Origin: Euryarchaeota archaeon UBA89
GTDB taxonomy: Archaea > Thermoplasmatota > Poseidoniia > Poseidoniales > Thalassarchaeaceae
Reading direction: 5' to 3'
Length of the DNA: 16,026 nucleotides
Assembly: GCA_002495525.1 (NCBI GenBank)
Contig: DAFS01000042.1
Span: forward strand, 1 to 16,026
Under the pieces are notes generated by a model that was given only the letters and a program-made list of their open reading frames with translations, had not been told where the DNA came from and did no database searches. The first letter of the stretch is position 1, and each line of letters opens with the position of its first letter. Below are positions 1 through 7,099 of this stretch, one piece after another. The translations under genes and the position numbers were made by a program.

Positions 1-269
1 ATATGGTTGAAATTGTTTCAAGAACCAGAGAAGACCCACGGGTGTTAGTTGGATCTTCACCTAGAGGTTCACAGGCATTACTGAAAACAAGTCGTGCTGC
101 AGCAGCAATGAGAGGGCGTGACTTTGTTACTCCTGATGATGTGAAAGCAGTGGCTACTTTGGCTGTATCGCACAGACTAATTCTGAAACCTGAACACCAA
201 ATTAAAGGCTTAGAAAACGATCAAGTAGTTTCAGATATTCTTAGACAAGTTCCAGTTCCAACTGTTTAA
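1..269 (+). CDS. MoxR-family AAA+ ATPase, C-terminal fragment (5' end outside window)
   Basis: This is the last ~88 codons of a MoxR-type AAA+ ATPase, a family of chaperone-like ATPases that act with von Willebrand factor A-like partners. The visible part is the C-terminal lid: a GSSPRGSQALL segment that matches the family's sensor-2 'G-S/A-S-P-R' motif, then RAAAAMRGRDFVTPDDVKAV, which is the standard MoxR ending, then HRL. Walker A and B lie upstream of the window. The ATG at position 3 is internal, because whole MoxR proteins are over 300 residues and the reading frame is open to the window edge. The next gene is a DUF58 protein, the usual MoxR partner, 29 nt downstream, which supports the call. 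Its substrate cannot be told from sequence. Confidence 0.9.
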   Translation, partial: MVEIVSRTREDPRVLVGSSPRGSQALLKTSRAAAAMRGRDFVTPDDVKAVATLAVSHRLILKPEHQIKGLENDQVVSDILRQVPVPTV

Positions 270-298
270 TTGAGATATTGACAATAGGAGGTTTGCTT

Positions 299-1618
299 GT
301 GGCATGGAGTAGAAAATCGGCGATGTTTGCTTCGCTGTCTATTGCTCTATATCTCCTAGGTTTAGTTTTAAGAAATCAACAATTAGTTACCGTAGCAGTC
401 GTTCTTCTCTCATTCTTAACATGGGCCGCATTCAGGACTACTAATGCCGATGTATCATCGTCAGGAAGGAGATTAGAAGATGAAAATGCCACTGGAGGTA
501 TAGCATTACAAAATCTTGTTGCTTTGAGAAAACTGTCCTCTGCTCGTGTTTTTGAAGATGGAGAAGTCGATGTATCTATAAGAATTCAGAATAAATCAAA
601 TCTCTCCAAAGTTCTGGAAGTTAGAGATCGAGTTCCGGAAGTAATGAGAATCAAAAAAGGAGCTAACTATGTCCTAATGGAATTAGGACCTCAAAGAGAA
701 ACTGAAATTGCATATACAATTGAGGCTCCTCTAAGAGGTTTCTATACCATAGGACCGGTATGTATCCGAATACAAGATACATTTGGACTATTCCATAATG
801 AAAGGGAAATACATCTTTACGATGATTTCTTAGTTTTTCCGAAAATGGAAGATATCAAGGACGCTTTAATTAAGAGTAGAGTCCCTAAGATTTTCACTGG
901 TGCTGTAAATATTAGAAATCCAGGAGAAGGATCTAATTTCTACAATCTAAGAGAATATGTTCCTGGAGATGCAATGAAGAAAGTTAATTGGAAAGCTACT
1001 GCTAGGTCTGGTGGAAAATTAATGGTCAATGAATATGAAAGAGATGCCGTTAGTGATATAATCTTGTTAGTAGATAGTAGGTCAGTTTCTGAAACAGGAC
1101 CTGTAAGTAGAAATTCTCTTGTTTATAGCACTAGAGCGGCTGCAAGTTTATCCCAATATTTCCTTTCAAGAAGAGATTCTGTTGGAGTGGTAGTTTATGG
1201 TGATGAGATTATATCAGTCGATAGAGATACTGGGAAAAAACAATTGTACGTCATACTGACTAAATTAGCAGGAGCAATGGCAAAAGGAAACACTCCTTTG
1301 AAAGTAGTTACAAATAGAATTTTACCACATATTAATAGAGGAAGCCCGATTATTATACTGAGTCCATTAGAAGATGACCCTACAATAATTGATGCAGTAA
1401 GGGATTTGAGATCTAGAAATTTCGATGTCACTATACTTTCTCCAAGTAGTTTAGAATTTGAATTTGATGCTAGAAGATTAGACCGAACAGGATATGAATT
1501 ACTGAAAACAGAAAGAGATATTCTGATGAGTGAGCTAAGAGGACTAGGAGCTAATGTTATGGATTGGGAGCCAGATATGCTATTGAATACCGCCCTTTCT
1601 GGAGCTAGAGGTTTCTGA
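299..1618 (+). CDS. DUF58 domain membrane protein, MoxR partner
   Basis: Protein of 439 residues. Two hydrophobic segments near the N-terminus (about residues 8-24 and 29-46) anchor it in the membrane; the rest should be soluble. The DUF58 signature is clear: REYVPGD at about 218-224, then VNWKATARSGGKLMVNEYER, ending at about 248. A vWA-like strand follows (IILLVDSRS at about 254-262), with an Asp-x-x-Ser pattern like a degenerate MIDAS metal site. In known systems MoxR and DUF58 proteins act together, often in assembling or activating a membrane or secreted complex; the client here is unknown. The frame is open from a TTG at 278, but a strong Shine-Dalgarno AGGAGGT (286-292) sits 6 nt before GTG 299, so GTG 299 is the chosen start. 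It lies between the MoxR gene and a membrane protein in one operon. Confidence 0.88.
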   Translation: MAWSRKSAMFASLSIALYLLGLVLRNQQLVTVAVVLLSFLTWAAFRTTNADVSSSGRRLEDENATGGIALQNLVALRKLSSARVFEDGEVDVSIRIQNKSNLSKVLEVRDRVPEVMRIKKGANYVLMELGPQRETEIAYTIEAPLRGFYTIGPVCIRIQDTFGLFHNEREIHLYDDFLVFPKMEDIKDALIKSRVPKIFTGAVNIRNPGEGSNFYNLREYVPGDAMKKVNWKATARSGGKLMVNEYERDAVSDIILLVDSRSVSETGPVSRNSLVYSTRAAASLSQYFLSRRDSVGVVVYGDEIISVDRDTGKKQLYVILTKLAGAMAKGNTPLKVVTNRILPHINRGSPIIILSPLEDDPTIIDAVRDLRSRNFDVTILSPSSLEFEFDARRLDRTGYELLKTERDILMSELRGLGANVMDWEPDMLLNTALSGARGF

Positions 1619-1627
1619 GGTGATTTA

Positions 1628-2551
1628 ATGGCAGAAAAAAAATCAGATACTGCTCACCTATATGATGGTAAGACGATTAGATCATCCGCCCCCAGTCGTA
1701 AAAAAGCGGCGGGGAGAATGAAAGGTAGTACTGAAATACCTAAAGATGCTATTCCTGAAGTCCATGTCCCATCGGTAATTGAGTCATTCTTTGGCGGCCC
1801 AATAGTAACAAAGACAAAATTCTTACCTCCTGACAGAGTAGTTCAGACTTTACAGATGTCTGCTGCAATTACACTAACTTTACTTGCAATTGTTACTTTT
1901 ACAGTAACCCCAGTTTCTGGAACCGCTTGGTTTTGGCTGAGTAATGCGATTAATCAACCATCGATAGGCGCATTAATTCATTTAGCTTTGATAGCAATAG
2001 GTTTCATTGGAGGAATGTATGGAATCTTCCAAAGAGAACAACGCGCAATTTTAATTTCATATGTAGTCCTAATATTAGTAACAATTAGATTTGCTGGAAG
2101 CAAAGTAGAATTTGGAATTGATTTACTTCCTGATGGCGAAATATCTCAGAAATTATTATTGATATCATACGCTCTTTTCTTAGTAATGTATATTGAATTA
2201 ACTAGTGGAATAATGAGATTTTCAATGCTTGATAAATCTATTAGAACTGGTGAAGTATATGTTATGAATGTTAAAAAAATAACTAGACAATATTACAGAT
2301 CTTTAACGATTACACCATTAATTGCCGGATTAGTCGCCTTATTAACTCTGATGATTAACCTAATTATTCCTACAATTGTGGGGTTACTAGGAAGTGATGC
2401 TACGGCAACAAGATTAGCAGAAAGTGTAGAATTAACATCTGTTTACGGAGTTGCTCTTGGTACCGCCGTTGTATTTATGATTGTAGCTTCTGCTTTTGCA
2501 GTAAACTTACCCGTCAGAATTGCACAAATGAGAGAAAATAGTGGTAAATAA
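1628..2551 (+). CDS. unrecognised six-helix membrane protein in MoxR-DUF58 operon
   Basis: I do not recognise the family. The 307 residues begin with a hydrophilic, basic tail of about 65 residues (KKSD, SRKKAAGRMK), then six predicted membrane segments at about 74-94, 112-134, 138-156, 174-196, 225-254 and 270-293. A charged loop of about 28 residues lies between segments 4 and 5. No catalytic motif is visible. The ATG at 1628 is 9 nt after the DUF58 stop and is preceded by GAGGTGA (1616-1622), which overlaps that stop, so the two genes are probably translationally coupled. Third place in a MoxR-DUF58 operon is often held by a membrane protein (transglutaminase-like or vWA-domain type in bacteria), but no transglutaminase or vWA domain is seen here. 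It may be the membrane client or scaffold of the ATPase pair; that is inference. Confidence 0.8.
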   Translation: MAEKKSDTAHLYDGKTIRSSAPSRKKAAGRMKGSTEIPKDAIPEVHVPSVIESFFGGPIVTKTKFLPPDRVVQTLQMSAAITLTLLAIVTFTVTPVSGTAWFWLSNAINQPSIGALIHLALIAIGFIGGMYGIFQREQRAILISYVVLILVTIRFAGSKVEFGIDLLPDGEISQKLLLISYALFLVMYIELTSGIMRFSMLDKSIRTGEVYVMNVKKITRQYYRSLTITPLIAGLVALLTLMINLIIPTIVGLLGSDATATRLAESVELTSVYGVALGTAVVFMIVASAFAVNLPVRIAQMRENSGK

Positions 2552-3649
2552 TTATTCTAGATAGCCGCCTATAATTCCTAAATCAGAGATTACCAATATA
2601 GCCACAGCTTCAACAACCGGAACTGCCCGGGGACCCAGTACTGGGTCATGTCTTCCATGAACCTTAAGTGGCTTTTTTTCACCACTGGGTAGATGTAAAG
2701 TTGATTGTTCTCTAGCAAGGCTACTAGGTGGTTTGAAATGAACTACAACTCTGACAGCAGAACTAGTTGAACGACCACCCAAAGCACCATCAGCATTCCC
2801 TGAATCTGATCCTTCAAGTATAGGTTTACCATTTTCTAAAAACCAAGCATCATTATTTTCTGAACCTCGCATTTTTGAGGTTGAAAATCCATGTGAGAAC
2901 TCAATGGCCCTAGCACCGGGAATAGCCATTAGACCCCTAGCCAAAGCCGGTTCAATGCCATCGAACCACGGTTCACCAACTCCTATTGGGAGCCCTTCTA
3001 TCAATAATTCAACTGTTGACCCAATAGAATCAAGATCTTTTCTTACATTATCAAGTAACTCTGACATCTTAGAAACTGATTCTGAGTCTCTACAATTCAA
3101 TCTTGACATATCAGTTCCTTCTTTCAAAGGAGATTCTCTATCTAAATCAAATAATGGTTTAGCTGAGATATCACCCACACTTGATAGGTGGGCAGTACAA
3201 GACCAACCAGCAGAGTCTAGTAAGGTCCGTGCTTGACTTCCTGCAGCGACAAGCCCAAAAGTGAGTCTTGCAGATTGAGAACCACCCCCTCGTAAATCAC
3301 TAGCACCTTCTGAGCGAATATGTTCAACCATATCTGCATGCCCAGGTCGGGGATGATCCGGTAGGAATGAATAATCTTTTGAACGAACATCTGAATTATA
3401 TGTTAACAAAAGTATGGGCCACCCAGTAGCTAACCCTTCATGCACACCAGACATAATTTCACAATCATCAATTTCTGCCCTTGTTGAGAGGCCTTTACGT
3501 CCGGGTTTTCTCCTATTTATGAAATCTAATAGAGCATCATTATCGATTTTAGTTCCTGCAGGAAGACCTTCTAACAACGCACCTACACATTTCCCATGAC
3601 TTTCTCCAAAGAGAGTAACACGTAAACGATCACCAATTCTCATACTCAT
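2552..3649 (-). CDS. aroC: chorismate synthase
   Basis: Catalyses the last common step of aromatic biosynthesis, EPSP to chorismate, using reduced FMN. Length 365 residues is normal. Family motifs in order: GESHG (15-19) with the first catalytic histidine, RRKPG (46-50), RPGHAD (101-106) with the second catalytic histidine, an RGGG..SAR segment (120-128), and RHDPVLGPRAVPVVEA near the C-terminus (333-348). The glycine-rich segment reads GGGSQSAR where many enzymes have GGGRSSAR. The frame opens at a TTG (3652), but ATG 3649 is preferred: it overlaps the shikimate kinase stop as TGATG and has GGAG 8 nt upstream. It is the last gene of the aro operon. Its stop codon directly abuts the stop codon of the convergent membrane protein gene, with no base between them. 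Confidence 0.97.
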   Translation of the reverse strand: MSMRIGDRLRVTLFGESHGKCVGALLEGLPAGTKIDNDALLDFINRRKPGRKGLSTRAEIDDCEIMSGVHEGLATGWPILLLTYNSDVRSKDYSFLPDHPRPGHADMVEHIRSEGASDLRGGGSQSARLTFGLVAAGSQARTLLDSAGWSCTAHLSSVGDISAKPLFDLDRESPLKEGTDMSRLNCRDSESVSKMSELLDNVRKDLDSIGSTVELLIEGLPIGVGEPWFDGIEPALARGLMAIPGARAIEFSHGFSTSKMRGSENNDAWFLENGKPILEGSDSGNADGALGGRSTSSAVRVVVHFKPPSSLAREQSTLHLPSGEKKPLKVHGRHDPVLGPRAVPVVEAVAILVISDLGIIGGYLE

Positions 3650-4500
3650 CAAATCAACTCCAGAATATTATTTTTGAGAAAGTTCGTTTCAACTATTTCA
3701 TATTCTAAATCATTCAGTGATTGACGAATTATTTCTGAATCTTGAATAAAACTAATGACTGAAATTGCAGGACCTGAGCCTGTAATTCCTGCAGCAATAG
3801 CCCCTCTAGAAATCAATTTATTACATATTCTAACTGCTTCATCATCTTCCATAGCGGCGGCTACGGCCATGCCATTAGTAGAAATTGCTTGGAATATAGA
3901 ATCATTTGATAGTGAATCTAATGCACGTTCAAAAAATCTTGATTGCTTTTTGAAATTATCAATATTCACTTCCTTTTTCCTCCTACCTCTTAGTATTAAA
4001 AATATAATAATCTCATCCTCAATTTTTCCTTCTAGTAAGATAGATTCTTGTACAGATTTATTTGGATCAACTAATTTCCATCCACTTGAGATAGATGCCC
4101 AAGTATCATCTAAACTACCAGTAATTGTACAGCCAGATTTTCGTTGTGAAGAAACTGCAAGATTGACTATCTCAGAATCATTTAAACCCGTCCAAGTAGC
4201 TTGATTCAATGCTTTAATTGCCGCACAAGAAATTGCAGAACTAGATTTCAAGCCTTGACCAATTGGAATCTCTGAAGAAACTTGCCAACCATATTTTTCA
4301 GGTAAAGGGAAACCATTTTCTTTCCAAACTATTTCTATAGACTGAAATAATCCATGATAATCACTATCTATCTTCTGAGGTTCTGAGACTAATTTAACCG
4401 TAGCCTTAAGATTAATTCCTATAGAACACCCTTTGTCTAAACCTACTGCATGCAATATTGAAATTGCTGCATTGGATTCTGCTTCAGCTAGAATATTCAT
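3649..4500 (-). CDS. aroK: archaeal shikimate kinase (GHMP kinase superfamily)
   Basis: Phosphorylates shikimate with ATP to shikimate 3-phosphate. This is the archaeal type, unrelated to the bacterial P-loop AroK. Evidence over 283 residues: the ATP-binding GHMP motif in its archaeal shikimate-kinase form, PIGQGLKSSSA (79-89); the second motif TITGSLDDTWAS (125-136), matching the family's TGAFDDA-type segment; and a C-terminal glycine motif GITGSGPAISVIS (238-250). The ATG at 4500 overlaps the upstream gene's stop as ATGA (4 nt), and its own TGA overlaps the aroC ATG by one base, so all three genes look translationally coupled. Position between DHQ synthase II and chorismate synthase supports shikimate rather than homoserine or mevalonate as substrate. 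Confidence 0.93.
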   Translation of the reverse strand: MNILAEAESNAAISILHAVGLDKGCSIGINLKATVKLVSEPQKIDSDYHGLFQSIEIVWKENGFPLPEKYGWQVSSEIPIGQGLKSSSAISCAAIKALNQATWTGLNDSEIVNLAVSSQRKSGCTITGSLDDTWASISSGWKLVDPNKSVQESILLEGKIEDEIIIFLILRGRRKKEVNIDNFKKQSRFFERALDSLSNDSIFQAISTNGMAVAAAMEDDEAVRICNKLISRGAIAAGITGSGPAISVISFIQDSEIIRQSLNDLEYEIVETNFLKNNILELI

Positions 4501-5435
4501 TTTTCATCCATCTCCCCTTCAAGTGGTTTTCCAATGTGTCTCATTTGATTTTGTTGTCTAATCATTATTTCATCATTGATTTTTAATTCTGTTACTGATA
4601 ATGCGTTTCCATATTTATCTATTAATCTGACTGTTTCTGCCTGTTGTAGAATTATTTGACCGACATCCTCATTTTTTGTCTTAAATCGAATAATTAGAAA
4701 CGGTCGACGTTCAATCTTTAATCTTCCAATAATACATTTTCTTACACCGCCCGATGAGGAGATAACTGAAACCTCATCTCCTGCTTTTAGTTCAGAAAGA
4801 TACTTAGTTGAGTTATCAGACATCAATACATAAGAATGAATAGAACCAGCATTAACCCTAAAAGGTCTAGTTGGAACAAATTGAGATTCAATTGTCTCTC
4901 CATGTACTAGAGCTAGTAAAGATGCATTTGAGCCAATAACCATACCTTCTCCAACTTCTAATCTTTCAATTAGATCGATACAAACTCTTTCGCCTACTCC
5001 ACTAGAATTTATTGAAAATATTTTTGCATTATCTATCCCAACAGAAGTTGAAGAAGTTGTTGTAATAGAGTCTTTTTTCGATGCTATCGCTACAGCAGCA
5101 TTCCATAATTCATTATTATTTGCTGGAAGAAGTAGAGCATCAACACCATGTTCCAGAGCAAATGCTGCCCCATTTAAATCAATTATTTTTTCAATTGCTA
5201 CGGAAATTTTTGTCCCACTACCTTTAGAAATTGAAACTAAATTCTCCAGAGGTATCATTGTCCAATCAGAACATCTAACAAGAATCCATGGAATCATGCC
5301 AATCAAAGAAATAGCTTCTTCTTGCGAATGAGCGTCATCGAGATTAACTTCTGCGACATCTGAGGCACTACCTAACCATATCCTCGAACATAATTCAAGA
5401 GTAGATTCAGAATGAGAATCTTGCCAAAGTTCCAA
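4497..5435 (-). CDS. aroB': 3-dehydroquinate synthase type II (archaeal AroB')
   Basis: Converts 2-amino-3,7-dideoxy-D-threo-hept-6-ulosonate (ADH) to 3-dehydroquinate by NAD-dependent oxidative deamination and cyclisation, the archaeal route that avoids DAHP. The 312-residue protein carries the family's C-terminal half almost complete: GVGERVCID (146-154), GEGMVIGS, RPFRVNAGSIHSY (190-202), TKYLSELKAGDEV, GRLKIERRP (237-245) and QQAETVRL (264-271). The frame is open from TTG 5468, which would overlap the aldolase gene by 29 nt. A second TTG at 5435 is better: GAGAGGTGAT, spanning the aldolase stop, lies 7 nt upstream counted from its GAGG core, and translation then begins M-E-L-W, like other family members that begin close to a tryptophan. 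This leaves a 4-nt gap to the upstream gene. Confidence 0.94.
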   Translation of the reverse strand: MELWQDSHSESTLELCSRIWLGSASDVAEVNLDDAHSQEEAISLIGMIPWILVRCSDWTMIPLENLVSISKGSGTKISVAIEKIIDLNGAAFALEHGVDALLLPANNNELWNAAVAIASKKDSITTTSSTSVGIDNAKIFSINSSGVGERVCIDLIERLEVGEGMVIGSNASLLALVHGETIESQFVPTRPFRVNAGSIHSYVLMSDNSTKYLSELKAGDEVSVISSSGGVRKCIIGRLKIERRPFLIIRFKTKNEDVGQIILQQAETVRLIDKYGNALSVTELKINDEIMIRQQNQMRHIGKPLEGEMDEK

Positions 5436-5439
5436 AATA

Positions 5440-6237
5440 TCACCTCTCAAGTAATTTTGAAGCCTCAATGGATGTTCTATTATCGTGTACTATAGCTCTC
5501 AACGCTTTGACACATGATTCCGGATCATTAGCACCAAAAATTTGTCTCCCTACACAAACACCGGAACCACCTGCAGAAATGGCTAATTCAACATTATGGA
5601 GCAGTTTATCGAACGAAATATCTCTAGGTCCCCCAGAAATTAAAACAGGAATAGGGACTGCCTGACATACTAATTTGAAAGACTCAACATCTCCAGTCCA
5701 AGGCACTTTGACAACGTCACATCCTAATTCCCATGCTACTCGTGCAGCGTGAGCAACTCCCTTGGTAATATCTCCTTCACTGATTTTTAACATAGGCCCT
5801 CTAGGATAAATCATACCCAATGTAGGTAGACCTAATGGTAATGCCTCACCAGTCAGTTTACCCATTTCTTCAATCATTTCAGGTTCGAAATTATCTCCGA
5901 GATTAATTTGTGCCGAAACAGCATTAGCACCTCTAATTAGGCACTCTTTAGCGTTAGCCACTCTAACTTTGTATTGATTTTTTTCTCCGGCGTTTACAGT
6001 AGATACAGAAACATGACAAACAAAATTACTCCAACCTGTAATTTCTACAAAGTGACTCAAAGCACCTTTCTGCAAAACAATTGCATCTGCACCGCCAGAA
6101 ATACAAGAAGATACTACCTGATCCATATTTTCAAGACCCTTTTCAGGAAACGAAGAAATTCCATGGTCCATAGGTATCCAGACTCCTCTACCGTTAGGTA
6201 AAATTTTAGCAAGACGATCAACTAGGCCTTCTCCCAT
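5440..6237 (-). CDS. aroA': 2-amino-3,7-dideoxy-D-threo-hept-6-ulosonate (ADH) synthase, class I aldolase family
   Basis: First enzyme of the archaeal aromatic pathway: a class I (Schiff base) aldolase-type transaldolase that makes ADH from aspartate semialdehyde and a deoxyketohexose phosphate. It is a 265-residue TIM barrel. Visible active-site segments: MDHG (23-26) with the conserved Asp24; HVSVST (75-80); YPRG (144-147) with the likely acid/base tyrosine; VVKVPWTGD (175-183) with the Schiff-base Lys177; ISGGPR (200-205); and GVCVGRQIF (226-234), the phosphate-binding end of the barrel. Sequence alone does not fully separate it from archaeal fructose-bisphosphate aldolase, but a next-door DHQ synthase II makes the ADH role strong. 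The start ATG 6237 has only a weak GATGAG upstream; the leader is probably short. Confidence 0.92.
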   Translation of the reverse strand: MGEGLVDRLAKILPNGRGVWIPMDHGISSFPEKGLENMDQVVSSCISGGADAIVLQKGALSHFVEITGWSNFVCHVSVSTVNAGEKNQYKVRVANAKECLIRGANAVSAQINLGDNFEPEMIEEMGKLTGEALPLGLPTLGMIYPRGPMLKISEGDITKGVAHAARVAWELGCDVVKVPWTGDVESFKLVCQAVPIPVLISGGPRDISFDKLLHNVELAISAGGSGVCVGRQIFGANDPESCVKALRAIVHDNRTSIEASKLLER

Positions 6238-6274
6238 GACTCATCGCCCGACGTCTTAGTCTTGAAAGGTATCG

Positions 6275-6288
6275 TATTAAAAAAAATA
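6275..6288 (-). promoter_or_regulatory. T-tract: possible xth terminator and TATA element of the aro operon
   Basis: In the 72-nt gap between xth and the aro operon the minus strand reads TATTTTTTTTAATA, with eight T in a row. It lies about 22-35 nt after the xth stop, where a T-tract terminator is expected. It is also about 38-51 nt before ATG 6237, where a TATA element would give a leader of some 15-20 nt. One element may serve both roles. No hairpin is visible here. Confidence 0.45.
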
Positions 6289-6309
6289 CAAATATTTGAA
6301 AATTTACTA

Positions 6310-7089
6310 TCAAATATCTAAATCTATTATCAAAGGAGCGTGATCAGAAACAGTAAGTCCTCCTTCTCTCAGTATCCTTGCAGACTGAAAAATCTCTAAT
6401 GCTGCATCATTAGCAAGAGCATAATCTATTCTCCATCCTCTGTTTAGAGCTCTTGCTTGGCCTCTATTAGACCACCAAGAATATGGCCCTTTTATATCCC
6501 CTGAATCAATCCTCAAAAGATCATACCAACCGATTGAAAGTAGACGTGTGAACCATTCTCTTTCATGAATTAAGAATCCTGAAGTATTTCTATTACCTGA
6601 TGGGTTCCAAATATCATTCTCTGTATGCGCAATATTTAGATCTCCACAAATTAATACTGGTTCATCTAAACCTATAAATTTCTTAGACCAGATAAGTAGA
6701 TCTTCTAACCATTGATCTTTGAATTTTTGTCTCTCAATACTCGCCCCACCGTTTGGAAGATAAATATTGACACAATGAAGATTCCTATGTTTTGTATGAA
6801 GTACTCGACCTTCAGAGTCATCGATATCTACATTGGTAGAAATTCCACGACCTTCTTCGGACATTCCTACACGTGACCAAGTAGAGACACCTGAATACCC
6901 TTTTTTCTCAGCAGGATGCCAAATAATTTCATGACCACCAATTGGTTGCCAATCTTTTGGCATCTGTTCAGGTAAAGCTCTTACTTCTTGAAATAGCCAA
7001 ATATCACTATCAATTTTATGAATAAAATCATCAAGCCCTTTGCGATGCGCGGCCCTGATACCATTTAAATTCCAAGTCACAATCCTCAT
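6310..7089 (-). CDS. xth: exodeoxyribonuclease III / AP endonuclease (Xth family)
   Basis: Base-excision repair nuclease that cuts at abasic sites and trims 3' ends. The 259 residues begin with the classic MRIVTWNLNGIRAA. Metal and catalytic residues are in place: E35 in FQEVR, D150 and N152 in GDLNIAH, RIDY with D222, and the closing SDHAP (D249, H250). The segment WNPSGNRNTSGF..EREWF is also typical of ExoIII. The frame extends to GTG 7098, but that codon lies inside the Shine-Dalgarno GAGGTG; ATG 7089 follows GAGG by 8 nt and restores the family N-terminus. The gene begins 10 nt after the permease stop, so it is probably co-transcribed with the ABC genes, with no obvious functional link. 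A T-rich tract follows its stop. Confidence 0.95.
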   Translation of the reverse strand: MRIVTWNLNGIRAAHRKGLDDFIHKIDSDIWLFQEVRALPEQMPKDWQPIGGHEIIWHPAEKKGYSGVSTWSRVGMSEEGRGISTNVDIDDSEGRVLHTKHRNLHCVNIYLPNGGASIERQKFKDQWLEDLLIWSKKFIGLDEPVLICGDLNIAHTENDIWNPSGNRNTSGFLIHEREWFTRLLSIGWYDLLRIDSGDIKGPYSWWSNRGQARALNRGWRIDYALANDAALEIFQSARILREGGLTVSDHAPLIIDLDI

Positions 7090-7099
7090 GATATACACC

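Noticed and set aside
2904..3236. 110-codon plus-strand open frame inside aroC
   Set aside because: Antisense shadow of a strongly conserved gene; no recognisable protein and no start signals.
3755..4204. 149-codon plus-strand open frame opposite shikimate kinase
   Set aside because: Antisense shadow; its hydrophobic and Ser-rich composition follows from the complementary strand of the kinase gene.
5436..5468. TTG 5468 as start of DHQ synthase II
   Set aside because: It forces a 29-nt overlap with the aldolase gene and adds residues before the family N-terminus, while TTG 5435 has a well-placed Shine-Dalgarno.
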